Shown here: in pieces, positions 26,068-34,846 of the stretch
How the letters are laid out: every line of letters begins with the position of its first letter
Position numbering within the stretch: the stretch's first letter is position 1
From: Aeoliella sp052161615
GTDB taxonomy: Bacteria > Planctomycetota > Planctomycetia > Pirellulales > Lacipirellulaceae
Assembly (NCBI RefSeq): GCF_052161615.1
Contig: NZ_CP197417.1
Coordinates: forward strand, 4,526,001 to 4,590,000
DNA length: 64,000 nt
Reading direction: 5' to 3'
Notes under the pieces: model-generated
What the model saw: only the letters and a program-made list of their open reading frames with translations
What the model was told of the DNA's origin: nothing
The model's database searches: none
Translations under genes and position numbers: made by a program

Positions 26068-27666
26068 TTACTTGCCACAGCCGCAGCTGCAACCACCGCT
26101 CACCGGGGCGTTGTCGCCAGCGGGGACGGCACATTCCTGACCGGCACAAGCGGGGTTGGTGCACAGAACCTTGCAAGGAATCTGTTCGCACACAACACGG
26201 GGGACGCACTTGGTGACGGTATAAGGAACCTGACGGGCAACCGTCTTGTAGCAAGTTACGGTCTTCTCGCAGCACACTGGCACGCACACGCTGTAGCAGC
26301 AAGTCTTGGTGCGGCACTCGGGAACCATCTTGCAAACCTGGTAGGTGCAGGTCTTGCATTCAGGAACCATCTTGCAAACCTTGTAGCACACGGTCTTGGT
26401 GTGGCACTCGGGAACCATACGGCAGACCTTGTAGCAGCAGGTCTTGCATTCAGGAACCATCTTGCAAACTTGGTAGCAGCAAGTCTTGGTGCGGCACTCG
26501 GGAACCATCTTGCAGACCTTGTAGGTGCAAGTACGGCACTCGGGAACCATGTGGCAAACTTGGTAGGTGCAAGTCTTGCATTCCGGAACCATCTTGCAAA
26601 CCTTGTAGCAGCAAGTCTTGGTGCGGCATTCGGGAACCATCTTGCAGACCTTGTAGCAGCAGGTCTTGCATTCGGGAACCATCTTGCAAACCTTGTAGCA
26701 GCAAGTCTTGGTGCGGGTTTCGCAAACAGTCTTGGTGCAGCAGATTTCCTTGGTCTTGCACTCAGGAACCCAAACCTTCTTGCAGCAAGTCACAGGGGGG
26801 CACTGAACGCAGATCTTCTCGCACTTGCCCGGGCACCAGCAGCAGCAGCAGGTGGCGGGGTTCCAGACCCAACGGCCTGGGGTGCGGACGGTCTTCGAAC
26901 GGACCGGACCGGCAACTTCGTACTGCTGGGTTTCCCAGTGACCGCTCATGTACGACACCGTCTTGGTGTACGGTACTTGAACAGCAACGGTGTAGTTAAC
27001 CTCACGGGTACGATCTTCCCACACCGGCTTCATCACGGTGTAGCTGCGGGTCTTGGTTTCCCAAACCGGCGTGCACACGGTGTAGTTGATCTCACGGGTA
27101 CGGGTTTCCCAAACTGGCTTGTGGACAGTGTAGGTCCGAGTCTTGGTTTCCCACACTGGCTTGCAAACAGTGTAGTTACGGGTCTTGGTTTCCCAAACAG
27201 GAACCATCACCGTGTAGTTGATTTCGCGTTGACGAGTCTCGTACACCGGCTTGTGGACAGTGTAAGTACGGGTCTTGGTTTCCCACACTGGCTTGCACAC
27301 CGTGTAGCTAACTTCCCGTTGACGAGTTTCCCACACCGGCTTGCACACCGTGTAGCTGCGGGTCTTCGTCTCGTACACTGGAACCATCACCGTGTAATTG
27401 ACTTGCTTTTGGCGTTGCTCAGTCACGTACTTGGTGTAGTTCACGACCTTTTGCTCTGGCACGCGGTCGTAGCACGTGCGGAATCTGGTTTCCTCAACTT
27501 TGTCCATAACCGTCGACTTTTTCGTACGGTATACGGTGTGGTAGTGAGGCACACAACAGGGATCACACCCGTCGTAGCTCACCGCTCCACTGTGGCCGGC
27601 AACAGCTTGTGTCGCCGAGGCCACCAGCAGCATTGCAACCAGCAATGCACCCAATGCGCGCTTCAT
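26068..27666 (-). CDS. Planctomycete YTV-repeat, cysteine-rich cell-wall protein
   Basis: A 532-residue secreted protein. The ATG at 27666 follows GGAGG and opens a signal peptide (MKRALGALLVAMLLVASA, cleavage near AVAG). Two repeat modules follow. Residues about 80-240 hold about ten tandem YTV units alternating KPVWETKTR, HKPVYETRQRE and MVPVWETKTR. Residues about 300-480 hold nine units of the type CCYKVCKMVPECKT, with variants CTYQVC and VCYKVC. Between them lies a Trp/Cys-rich hinge (CCCCWCPGKC). YTV proteins are known from Rhodopirellula cell-wall fractions, where cysteine cross-linking is thought to build the proteinaceous wall. The gene has its own terminator and a long upstream gap, consistent with an abundant monocistronic message. 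Confidence 0.92.
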   Translation of the reverse strand: MKRALGALLVAMLLVASATQAVAGHSGAVSYDGCDPCCVPHYHTVYRTKKSTVMDKVEETRFRTCYDRVPEQKVVNYTKYVTEQRQKQVNYTVMVPVYETKTRSYTVCKPVWETRQREVSYTVCKPVWETKTRTYTVHKPVYETRQREINYTVMVPVWETKTRNYTVCKPVWETKTRTYTVHKPVWETRTREINYTVCTPVWETKTRSYTVMKPVWEDRTREVNYTVAVQVPYTKTVSYMSGHWETQQYEVAGPVRSKTVRTPGRWVWNPATCCCCWCPGKCEKICVQCPPVTCCKKVWVPECKTKEICCTKTVCETRTKTCCYKVCKMVPECKTCCYKVCKMVPECRTKTCCYKVCKMVPECKTCTYQVCHMVPECRTCTYKVCKMVPECRTKTCCYQVCKMVPECKTCCYKVCRMVPECHTKTVCYKVCKMVPECKTCTYQVCKMVPECRTKTCCYSVCVPVCCEKTVTCYKTVARQVPYTVTKCVPRVVCEQIPCKVLCTNPACAGQECAVPAGDNAPVSGGCSCGCGK

Positions 27667-28093
27667 GGTTTCTCGCCTCCAAAACAACAGATCGTGGGGA
27701 AATAGATGGGTTGGTCAAAACGGCTAACTTCCGTCCCTAATAGATTCGGGAAGTGAGGGCGGCATCCCTTAACTGATCCACCTATTTTTCGCACTCTTCC
27801 CACTCACCCCACTTAACGGCCCAGGAGGACTCAACCTAGCCGCAAACCTTTACCAAACCGGCACTTACAACCTACCCAGCCCGCCACCATGGCAAATTGG
27901 GCAGGTCGGTGGTAACGATTGCACCTGGCGTAGCGTCATTCCTCCCCGTGCCGAGCGTCCGGTTGGTGCTAGCAAAAGCGCCTGTTTTCCTCCGGCCGTG
28001 CCAATACGTCTTGACGCTGGACCGTTCTGTGGGCCAACCTTTAACAGCTATCAGGTGCGCCGCCCCCGATCCCCCGAGTCCGAATCCTGCCCC
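27667..28093. other. Divergent upstream region of the YTV and rex genes
   Basis: A 427-base gap between divergent genes. The minus strand carries TTGACC near 27713 ahead of the YTV gene, but no good -10 box. No clear Rex operator (TTGTGA-type palindrome) is seen. No gene recognised. Confidence 0.5.
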
Positions 28094-28774
28094 ATGAGTA
28101 GCGGCCGCCATAAGCCCGACTCCGCCACTTCCAAGGACACCCCAAAGGTGGTCCCCAAAGCCGTCGTCAGCCGGCTGAGTCTCTACTTGCGCGAGCTCCA
28201 TCACTTGATCGCCGCGGGCCACGCCACCACCAGCTCGGGCCAGCTTGGCCAGCAACTCGGCTTTCGCGATGCCCAAGTTCGCCGCGATTTGGCCTACTTT
28301 GGCCACTTTGGCCAGCCCGGCGTGGGGTACCGCTGCGACGAACTGGTCGCCGCCATCCGCAAGATCCTGGGGACCGACCGCGAATGGCGGGTCGCGATGA
28401 TTGGGGTGGGTAACTTGGGCCGAGCGCTCTTGGGCTACAAAGGCTTTGGCTCGCAGGGATTCCGCATCGTCGCCGCGTTCGACGTCGACCTCGCCAAGAC
28501 GGGTCAGAAGATCGAGGGGGTCCCCGTGTTCCCGCTCGACGACTTGCCGCAAATGGTCCGCGACCAGCAGATCGAGCTCGGCCTGGTGGCCGTCCCCGCC
28601 ACGGCCGCCCAGCACGCCGCGGATCGGCTGGTGGCCGCCGGAGTGTCAGGAATTTTGAACTTTGCCCCCGTCACCCTGAACCTTCCCGACCGCGTGAGCC
28701 ACGTAGGTGTAGACCTGGCGACCGAGCTCGAACAGCTCTGTTTTTCGGTCGCCAACCGCAGACCAGAGCCCTAA
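28094..28774 (+). CDS. rex: Redox-sensing transcriptional repressor Rex
   Basis: A 226-residue Rex family repressor that senses the NADH/NAD+ ratio and controls fermentation and respiration genes. The N-terminal winged helix (about 15-75) reads VSRLSLYLRELHHLIAAG, TSSGQLGQQLGF and AQVRRDLAYFGHFGQPGVGY. The Rossmann domain begins RVAMIGVGNLGRALLGY with the NADH-binding GxGxxG, followed by AAFDVD. The C-terminal domain-swap helix is DLATELEQLCF. The ATG at 28094 is chosen; an upstream frame to 27998 is Pro/Arg-rich and not family-like. No target gene is adjacent. Confidence 0.93.
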   Translation: MSSGRHKPDSATSKDTPKVVPKAVVSRLSLYLRELHHLIAAGHATTSSGQLGQQLGFRDAQVRRDLAYFGHFGQPGVGYRCDELVAAIRKILGTDREWRVAMIGVGNLGRALLGYKGFGSQGFRIVAAFDVDLAKTGQKIEGVPVFPLDDLPQMVRDQQIELGLVAVPATAAQHAADRLVAAGVSGILNFAPVTLNLPDRVSHVGVDLATELEQLCFSVANRRPEP

Positions 28775-28803
28775 ACTGCGTATGAGGCATGCGACTAGTT
28801 TCG

Positions 28804-28867
28804 AGCCGGGGGCGTTAGTCCCCGGAGCGGGCCCTGAGAAAAACTCCGGGGACTTGCGCCCCCGGCT
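28804..28867. repeat. Inverted repeat of the GCCGGGGGCG family
   Basis: 24-bp arms (AGCCGGGGGCGTTAGTCCCC... and its complement, two mismatches) around 16 bases, between rex and tRNA-Gln. Related GGGGCG-CGCCCC elements lie at 41050-41080 and 41288-41381. Confidence 0.8.
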
Positions 28868-28962
28868 TAATCCAGAGAGCTCTTGGAGAAATTGGGCTGG
28901 GAAATCGGGGCCACTTTCGATAGAAGGCCTTGCTCGGTTAAACTACCGATTCGCGACCACGT

Positions 28963-29033
28963 TACCCCGTGGTGTAATGGTAACACTAGGGATTTTGATT
29001 CCCTCATTCCAGGTTCGAGCCCTGGCGGGGTAG
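28963..29033 (+). tRNA. tRNA-Gln (anticodon TTG)
   Basis: A 71-nt cloverleaf without encoded CCA. Acceptor arms TACCCCG and CGGGGTA pair perfectly; the D arm is GTGT-loop-ACAC; the anticodon stem AGGGA/TCCCT encloses TTTTGAT, giving anticodon TTG for CAA; the T arm is CCAGG-TTCGAGC-CCTGG; the discriminator is G. The weak first U-A pair is usual for bacterial tRNA-Gln. Confidence 0.96.
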
Positions 29034-29144
29034 TTTTCTTGTGGGGGTGGGGTTTAGGGACTGGAGGCTAGGGCGGGCCGCTGGCTGCCGCATCTGCCTC
29101 TGCAATCGATTCTTTCGAGCCCAGGCCCTCAGCACCAAACTCCC

Positions 29145-30134
29145 ATGTTCGACACTCCCGAAGCCCAGTTTGCCATTTCCGCGGTTCGCGAAGCGGCTCA
29201 TCTCACCCGTCGCGTGCAGCAGGAGATGGTTACAGGGGCCCTGACCAAGGGCGACAAGTCGCCCGTCACCGTGGCCGACTACACCGCCCAGGCGATTGTC
29301 GCCAAGCGGCTCGGCGACGCCCTGCCCGAGGCGCGACTCGTGGGTGAAGAGGACGCCGGCGACCTGAACGCCACGGACGAAGGCCGCGCGACGCTCGCGC
29401 AGATCCGCCACTTCCTCTCCGCCGCGGTACCAGGGGTGACCAACGACGAAGTCTGCCAGTGGATCGATCGCGGCAACGCGGCAGCCGAAGGGACGTTCTG
29501 GACGCTCGACCCCGTCGATGGCACCAAGGGTTTCTTGCGCGGCGAGCAGTACGCCGTGGCGCTCGCGCTCATCGAGAATGGCCAAGTGAAGCTCGGCGTC
29601 TTGGGCTGCCCCGAACTCAACGCCACGCTGGCTACCGACATCGGCGGCACCGGTTCGCTGCTCATCGCCGTGCGGGGCCAGGGCACTTACGTCACCAGTC
29701 TCACGGGCGAAGGCGAGTGGCGGAAGCTCACCGTCTCGGAGTGCGAAGACGTGAAAGACACGAGGATCTTCCGCTCGGTCGAAACCGCCCACACCAATAC
29801 GGGACAGCTTGGCCAACTCTCTGGCGCGATGGGTGTCGAAGCCACACCCATTCCGATGGACAGCCAGGCGAAGTACGCGGTGCTCGCCGCCGGTGGTGGC
29901 GAGATGCTCGTGCGACTCCTCTCGCACGACCGCCCCGACTATCGCGAGAAGATCTGGGACCAGGCGGCTGGCTCGATCGTCGTCGAAGAAGCCGGCGGCC
30001 GCGTCACCGACCTCGACGGTAAACCCCTCGACTTCTCGCACGGCACCTCGCTCACCGAAAACCGCGGCGTCCTGGCGACGAATGGCAAGGTGCATCAGGC
30101 GGCGATTGAGGCGCTGCGGGCGATTGGGGCGTAA
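29145..30134 (+). CDS. 3'(2'),5'-bisphosphate nucleotidase, HAL2/CysQ-type
   Basis: A 329-residue member of the inositol-monophosphatase superfamily in the HAL2-like branch, expected to hydrolyse PAP (3'-phosphoadenosine 5'-phosphate) to AMP, a by-product of sulfate activation and sulfation. Metal-binding motifs are DKSPVTVADYTAQ, GEED, WTLDPVDGTKGFLRG and WDQAAGSIVVEEAGG. The insertion between GEED and WTLDPVDG (LRHFLSAAVPGVTNDEV-like) is typical of the eukaryote-like HAL2 group. Inositol monophosphatase activity is the alternative. Adjacent to a sulfatase gene (88 bases), which fits sulfur metabolism but may be coincidence. Confidence 0.88.
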   Translation: MFDTPEAQFAISAVREAAHLTRRVQQEMVTGALTKGDKSPVTVADYTAQAIVAKRLGDALPEARLVGEEDAGDLNATDEGRATLAQIRHFLSAAVPGVTNDEVCQWIDRGNAAAEGTFWTLDPVDGTKGFLRGEQYAVALALIENGQVKLGVLGCPELNATLATDIGGTGSLLIAVRGQGTYVTSLTGEGEWRKLTVSECEDVKDTRIFRSVETAHTNTGQLGQLSGAMGVEATPIPMDSQAKYAVLAAGGGEMLVRLLSHDRPDYREKIWDQAAGSIVVEEAGGRVTDLDGKPLDFSHGTSLTENRGVLATNGKVHQAAIEALRAIGA

Positions 30135-30222
30135 GGAACGTTTACCTAATTTCGGAATCAGATTCTCCATTCGCCGCCGTTGCGAATCCCACGATCGCAC
30201 CGTGCCGAAGTATATTTGGAGA

Positions 30223-31578
30223 ATGCTTGGCTCACTCTTTTTACGAACGTTTCTGCTGGCCGTCGGGCTTGCGAACATCGCGGTCGCCGCGGAACGGCCC
30301 AACATCGTACTCATTCTGAGCGACGATCAAGCCTGGACCGACTATGGGTTCATGGGGCATCCAGACATCGCAACGCCCAACCTTGATCGCCTAGCGGCTG
30401 AGAGCTTGGTGTTCCCACGAGGCTACGTGGCTTCACCTCTCTGCCGGCCATCGCTCGCCTCGATGGTGACCGGGCAGTACCCGCACGTGCATGGCATAAC
30501 CGGCAACGACGTAGTCCGCGATGATCGCCGGGCCACGGAAGACATTGCCTTGCGACAGAGTTTTCACCAGCACCCCAGCTTCGTGAAGCAACTTGCCTCC
30601 GCAGGCTACTTGGCGATGCAGGTCGGCAAGTGGTGGGAAGGCTCTTTCCGGGATGGCGGCTTCACCCACGGTATGACCCACGGCAACGCCGCACGGGGCG
30701 GTCGGCACGGCGACGAAGGGCTCACAATTGGCCGCGAGACAATGCAACCAATCGACGACTTCCTTCGATTAGCCACCTTCCAAGACAAACCGTTCTTCCT
30801 GTGGTACGCCCCGCTGCTGCCACACACGCCGCACAATCCTCCTCAGCGACTCGTTGAAAAGTACACCAGGCCGGGACGCGCTGAGGACGTTGCTCGCTAC
30901 TACGCCACCTGCGAATGGTTCGACGAGACTTGTGGCGAACTAATAGCGATGCTCGAGCGGCACCAAGTCCGCGACAACACGATCGTGCTCTACTTGTGCG
31001 ACAATGGCTGGGCCGCTCGCAGTGCGGGAGCCGAACATCCTCACCAACAAGACTGGGACCACGCATTCGCTATTCGGTCCAAAGGCTCGCCTTACGAGAA
31101 TGGAATTCGCACACCGATTTTGGTTTCATGGCCGAAGCATCATTCCGCTGGCCTCTGCGAAGAATTGGCTCACGCCATTGATGTATATCCCACCGTTATC
31201 AAGGCTGCTGGTTTGACGCCACCGGAAACCCTACCCGGTGTGGACTTGCTCGATCCTCAGGCGACCGCTAGTCGCAATAATCTCTTTGGTGCCTGCCACT
31301 CAACGCACAACATAACAGTGGCGAATACGGATGACACTCTGCAGTACCAATGGTGCATCCAAGGACACTGGAAACTTCTTCGACGATATCACGGCGCGGA
31401 TACGTCTTCGTATCGCAATCTCCACTCGTGGGACACGACTGAACTACAGCTCTATGATCTGGAAAGCGATCCCCTCGAACAAAGAGACTTAGCCGAGAGC
31501 CATCCTCAAATTGTGGAAGAACTGAATCGCAAGATCGAAGCGTGGCATTCCGTGCAACGTGAAGAGAATGTGCCGTAG
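30223..31578 (+). CDS. Secreted sulfatase, variant CRPSL active-site motif
   Basis: A 451-residue type I sulfatase/arylsulfatase with a signal peptide (MLGSLFLRTFLLAVGLANIAVA). The metal-binding start is RPNIVLILSDDQAW. The residue to be converted to formylglycine is C74 in SPLCRPSLASMVTGQYPHVHG; the usual C-x-P-S-R has Leu instead of Arg. VGKWWEG and LYLCDNGWAARS supply later conserved positions, the latter in place of the common DNG motif. Substrate is probably a sulfated polysaccharide, but the subfamily cannot be set by eye. The ATG at 30223 is chosen; a GTG at 30202 is also in frame. Confidence 0.88.
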   Translation: MLGSLFLRTFLLAVGLANIAVAAERPNIVLILSDDQAWTDYGFMGHPDIATPNLDRLAAESLVFPRGYVASPLCRPSLASMVTGQYPHVHGITGNDVVRDDRRATEDIALRQSFHQHPSFVKQLASAGYLAMQVGKWWEGSFRDGGFTHGMTHGNAARGGRHGDEGLTIGRETMQPIDDFLRLATFQDKPFFLWYAPLLPHTPHNPPQRLVEKYTRPGRAEDVARYYATCEWFDETCGELIAMLERHQVRDNTIVLYLCDNGWAARSAGAEHPHQQDWDHAFAIRSKGSPYENGIRTPILVSWPKHHSAGLCEELAHAIDVYPTVIKAAGLTPPETLPGVDLLDPQATASRNNLFGACHSTHNITVANTDDTLQYQWCIQGHWKLLRRYHGADTSSYRNLHSWDTTELQLYDLESDPLEQRDLAESHPQIVEELNRKIEAWHSVQREENVP

Positions 31579-31598
31579 CCGGCCGCATGGGCCCAGCT

Positions 31599-33062
31599 CT
31601 ACCCCTTCCGCTTCCGCTTCCTCAGCGCCGCCTCGCGAGCTTTCCGGGCATTCTTCTTATCCGAAGTCGAAAGCCGCTTGCCGGTGTTTTGCTTCTGCTT
31701 GCCGAGGGTGCCGCCTTGGGCGAGGCCGCTTTGGAGGTCGCCCATCATTTTCATTCGCTCGCGGATTCCTTTGCCGGCCATGGCGGTCATCACGCCGGCC
31801 ATCGCTTCGTACTGCTTGATGAGCTCGCCGACTTGATGGGGTTCGCAGCCCGCACCCGCGGCGATGCGGCGGCGACGGCTTTGGTCGATTAGTTTGGTGT
31901 TCGACTTCTCGGCGGCGGTCATCGAGTCGATGATGCCGAACAGGCCTTTCATTTCGCCTTCGTCGAACTGATTCATCGCGTCGCGCATTTGCCCCATGCC
32001 GGGCATCATGCCGAGCATCTTCTGCATCAGTCCCGGCTTGGCGATCATCGCCATTTGTTTGCGGAAGTCGTCGAGCGTGAACTCGCCCCGCTTCAGCTTC
32101 TCTTCCTGGGCGAGCATCTGCTCCTGGTCGAATTCCTTCTGCGCGGTTTCGAACAGCGTGAGGATGTCGCCCTGCCCCAGGATGCGCTGGGCCATGCGGT
32201 CTGGGTGGAACGGCTCAAGGGCATCGAGCTTTTCGCCGGTGCCCATGAACTTGATGGGTACACCGGTCACGTGCTTGACGGATAGCGCCGCACCACCGCG
32301 GGCATCGCCGTCGAGCTTGGTCATGATCACGCCGTCGATTTCCAGGGCATCGTTGAACACCTTGGCGCTGTTCACGGCGTCCTGGCCGGTCATGGCGTCG
32401 ACCACCAGGTAGATCTGCTGCGGGTTCACCTGCTTGTCGATTCGCTCGAGCTGCCCCATCAATTCTTCGTCGATGTGCAGTCGGCCGGCGGTGTCGAGGA
32501 TCACGACGTCCGCGCCGAGCTTCTTCGCCTGCGCAACCGCCGCGTTACAAACCTTGACGGGGTCCTTCTCCTGGCGATCGCTGTAGACCGGGATACCGAG
32601 CTGATCGCCGAGCACGTGCAGCTGATCGATGGCCGCGGGGCGCTGAAGGTCGGCCGCCACGAGCAGCGGTTTACGCTGGCCGTCTTTCAGCAACTTGCCG
32701 AGCTTGCCGCAGGTGGTCGTCTTGCCGGCACCTTGCAGACCGCACATCATGAGGACGGTAACTTCGCCCTTGCCCTTGAGGTGCATCGAGTGATCGACAG
32801 GCCCCATCAGGGCTTGGAGTTCCTCGTAGACGATGCCCACCACCATCTGCTGCGGCTTGAGGGCCTTCAAAACCTTCTCGCCGACCGCCTTCTCGGTGAC
32901 GTTCTTCATGAAGTGGCGAGCGACATCGAAGCTGACGTCGGCCTCGAGCAGCGACCGCTCGACGAGCTTGAGCCCCTCGCGCATGTTCGCCTCGGTCAAC
33001 TTGCCCTGCCCGCTGAGCGATTTGAGGGCACTGGAGAGTCCATCCTGAAGCGATTCGAACAT
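31599..33062 (-). CDS. ffh: Signal recognition particle GTPase Ffh
   Basis: The SRP54 homologue (487 residues) that binds signal sequences and 4.5S RNA for co-translational targeting. N domain about 1-90 (MFESLQDGLSSALKSL); G domain with P-loop GLQGAGKTTTCGKL, DLQRPAAIDQL, DTAGRLHID and TKLDGDARGG; methionine-rich M domain from about 300 (MQKMLGMMPGMGQM) with the RNA-binding SRRRRIAAGAG. The C terminus is very basic (KKNARKAREAALRKRKRKG). The ATG at 33062 is used; the frame is open to 33353 but that extension is not family-like. It converges with the sulfatase gene (20 bases). Confidence 0.97.
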   Translation of the reverse strand: MFESLQDGLSSALKSLSGQGKLTEANMREGLKLVERSLLEADVSFDVARHFMKNVTEKAVGEKVLKALKPQQMVVGIVYEELQALMGPVDHSMHLKGKGEVTVLMMCGLQGAGKTTTCGKLGKLLKDGQRKPLLVAADLQRPAAIDQLHVLGDQLGIPVYSDRQEKDPVKVCNAAVAQAKKLGADVVILDTAGRLHIDEELMGQLERIDKQVNPQQIYLVVDAMTGQDAVNSAKVFNDALEIDGVIMTKLDGDARGGAALSVKHVTGVPIKFMGTGEKLDALEPFHPDRMAQRILGQGDILTLFETAQKEFDQEQMLAQEEKLKRGEFTLDDFRKQMAMIAKPGLMQKMLGMMPGMGQMRDAMNQFDEGEMKGLFGIIDSMTAAEKSNTKLIDQSRRRRIAAGAGCEPHQVGELIKQYEAMAGVMTAMAGKGIRERMKMMGDLQSGLAQGGTLGKQKQNTGKRLSTSDKKNARKAREAALRKRKRKG

Positions 33063-33204
33063 GGCGGCTGACGGGGCGGAGGTTGGAGGCGTAGTGGCGT
33101 CGGTCGACAGACCGGATAACAGACGCGAAAACCCGTATTCTAGCGGACAGGGGAGTGAGGGGCGAGCGGTGGAAAGATGGGGTAGTTCATTCAAAGATGC
33201 AGCT

Positions 33205-33226
33205 CCGACGACACGTAGGTCGTCGG
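33205..33226. repeat. Short hairpin CCGACGAC-acgtag-GTCGTCGG
   Basis: Perfect 8-bp arms, loop ACGTAG, in the gap between ffh and the peroxiredoxin. Third copy of the family at 4963 and 10270. Confidence 0.85.
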
Positions 33227-33351
33227 CTACTGAAGCTTCTCGCAGCCATTCGCCCCGGGAAACCGAGTCTTGAGGGGGGTCCGGCGGAGGCGTAGAATAG
33301 CTTCCCCCGAAAACTTTCCCACCTATTCGTGTTTCTAAGCGAGATATTGCC

Positions 33352-33951
33352 ATGGCGCACCTGGTTCAAACCGAGGCCCCCGACTTCACCGCGCAGGCCG
33401 TGATGCCGGACGGGTCGTTTAAGCAAATCAAGTTGTCGGACTACCGCGGCAAGTACGTGCTGCTGTTCTTCTACCCGCTCGACTTCACGTTCGTCTGTCC
33501 GACCGAGATCATCGCGTTCAGCGACGCGATCGCCGAATTCGAAAAGCGTGACGTGCAGGTGCTCGGCGCAAGCGTCGACAGCCACTACTCGCACTTCGCT
33601 TGGCGGAACACCCCCCGCAACCAAGGCGGCATTGGCGCAATTCAGTACCCGCTGGTCGCCGACCTCAACAAGAGCATCAGCGATTCGTACGGCGTGCTGC
33701 TGCCAGGTGGCGTCGCGCTGCGTGGCTTGTTCTTGATCGACAAGGACGGCATCGTCCGTCACGAGCTGATCAACGACCTGCCGCTGGGCCGCAACGTGGA
33801 CGAAGCGATCCGCGTGGTCGATGCCCTGCAGTTCCACGAGGCGAATGGCGAAGTGTGCCCCGCAAACTGGAAAGCCGGCTCGAAGAGCATGAAGGCCGAT
33901 CCCGAAGGTAGCAAGGAGTTCTTCAACTCGACCTACGGCGCTGGTGCCTAG
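33352..33951 (+). CDS. Typical 2-Cys peroxiredoxin (AhpC/Prx1 type)
   Basis: A 199-residue peroxiredoxin that reduces hydrogen and organic peroxides. Peroxidatic C49 is in DFTFVCPTEIIAF and resolving C169 in GEVCPANW; GGIGAIQYPLVAD and the GG-containing loop before it (RNQGG) are also typical, as is the C-terminal KEFFNSTYG helix of the YF-type tail. The reductant partner is not adjacent. The gene has its own upstream gap of 289 bases shared with divergent ffh. Gene symbol left open because AhpC and Prx1 subtypes are hard to separate by eye. Confidence 0.95.
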   Translation: MAHLVQTEAPDFTAQAVMPDGSFKQIKLSDYRGKYVLLFFYPLDFTFVCPTEIIAFSDAIAEFEKRDVQVLGASVDSHYSHFAWRNTPRNQGGIGAIQYPLVADLNKSISDSYGVLLPGGVALRGLFLIDKDGIVRHELINDLPLGRNVDEAIRVVDALQFHEANGEVCPANWKAGSKSMKADPEGSKEFFNSTYGAGA

Positions 33952-33968
33952 TTCAGCTTACCTTGCCC

Positions 33969-34003
33969 CCCTCTCCTAGCCTCTCCCCGCTGCTGGGAGA
34001 GGG
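33969..34003. repeat. CCCTCTCC ... GGAGAGGG inverted repeat
   Basis: 8-bp arms after the peroxiredoxin stop; same family as 38603-38644 and 40922-41000. Confidence 0.7.
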
Positions 34004-34018
34004 ATGATGAGTTCGTTC

Positions 34019-34059
34019 AAGGCCATGGCGTCGCAGACCCCGTCGCACGCCATGGCCTT
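34019..34059. terminator. 13-bp inverted repeat between peroxiredoxin and FKBP genes
   Basis: Perfect arms AAGGCCATGGCGT (34019-34031) and its complement (34047-34059) with a 15-base loop, followed by TTTA. It may terminate the peroxiredoxin message or form a 5' leader hairpin of the FKBP gene 32 bases downstream. Confidence 0.5.
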
Positions 34060-34091
34060 TACCCATACCCCGCCCGACCTGGAGGTCGATC

Positions 34092-34826
34092 ATGCGTCGT
34101 TTGCTTGCCATCGCATTGCTGTTGCTCGTCGTCCCCGCGGCCACTCGTGCCCAAGACACGCTCCCCGCCGGTGCTCCCGGTGGCCAGCCGGCCCAGCCGC
34201 CGCAGTTGAGCCCCGAAGAGTTCAACCAGATGGTCAGTTACGCCCTGGGTCGCTCGATTGCCGAGGATTGCAAGATGGGTGGCGTAACGCTTGATGCTCG
34301 GGCGATGCAGACCGGCATCAACGAGGTGCAAGGAAACCGCCCGCCGCAATGGACTGAGCAGCAGCTGAGCCAGGCGATGCAGATGTTCGCCATGAAGATC
34401 CAGCAGCAGGTCGCCGCGAACAACAAAAAGGCCGGCGACGACTATCTAGCTGCCAACGCGAAGAAGGAAGGCGTGAAAGTCACCCCGAGCGGCCTGCAGT
34501 ACAAGGTCATCAAGCAAGGCACTGGCGCAACGCCCACCGACTCAGACGTCGTGGTGTGCCACTACAAGGGAACGTTCATTAACGGCCAAGAGTTTGACAG
34601 CTCGTACCGTCGCGGCCAGCCTGCTCAGTTCCCGGTGCGGGGCGTGATCGACGGCTGGACCGAGGCCCTCAAGATGATGAAGGTCGGCGACAAGTGGCAG
34701 CTCTTCATCCCCTCGGAACTCGCCTACGGCGAAGGGGGACAAGAACGCATCGGCCCCAACGAGGCGCTACTGTTCGACATCGAGCTGCTGCAGATCGCCG
34801 AGCCGCAAGCTCGCCCGCAACAGTAA
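34092..34826 (+). CDS. Exported FKBP-type peptidyl-prolyl isomerase
   Basis: A 244-residue FKBP/Mip-like isomerase. Signal peptide MRRLLAIALLLLVVPAATRAQ, then a Gly/Pro/Gln linker, an FKBP_N dimerisation helix region (about 40-125, VSYALGRSIAEDCKMGGVTL through QQVAANNKKAGDDYLAANA) and the FKBP catalytic domain (about 135-235: SGLQYKVIKQGTGATP, VCHYKGTFINGQEFDSSY, VIDGWTEALKMMKVGDKWQL, IPSELAYGEGG, LLFDIELLQI). It should assist protein folding outside the cytoplasm. Length and layout match FkpA/Mip proteins. Confidence 0.93.
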   Translation: MRRLLAIALLLLVVPAATRAQDTLPAGAPGGQPAQPPQLSPEEFNQMVSYALGRSIAEDCKMGGVTLDARAMQTGINEVQGNRPPQWTEQQLSQAMQMFAMKIQQQVAANNKKAGDDYLAANAKKEGVKVTPSGLQYKVIKQGTGATPTDSDVVVCHYKGTFINGQEFDSSYRRGQPAQFPVRGVIDGWTEALKMMKVGDKWQLFIPSELAYGEGGQERIGPNEALLFDIELLQIAEPQARPQQ

Positions 34827-34846
34827 ATGAGGACACGACGCGTCGA

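Noticed and set aside
26300..26720. Regularly spaced DNA repeats resembling a CRISPR array
   Set aside because: The period is about 42-48 bases in frame and translates into the CCYKVCKMVPEC protein repeat; there are no unique spacers and no cas genes.
25855..27705. A 616-codon plus-strand open frame opposite the YTV gene, with repeats such as LANLVAASLGAALGNHLADL
   Set aside because: It is the antisense shadow of the YTV repeats; the minus-strand frame has a signal peptide, ribosome-binding site, terminator and known family.
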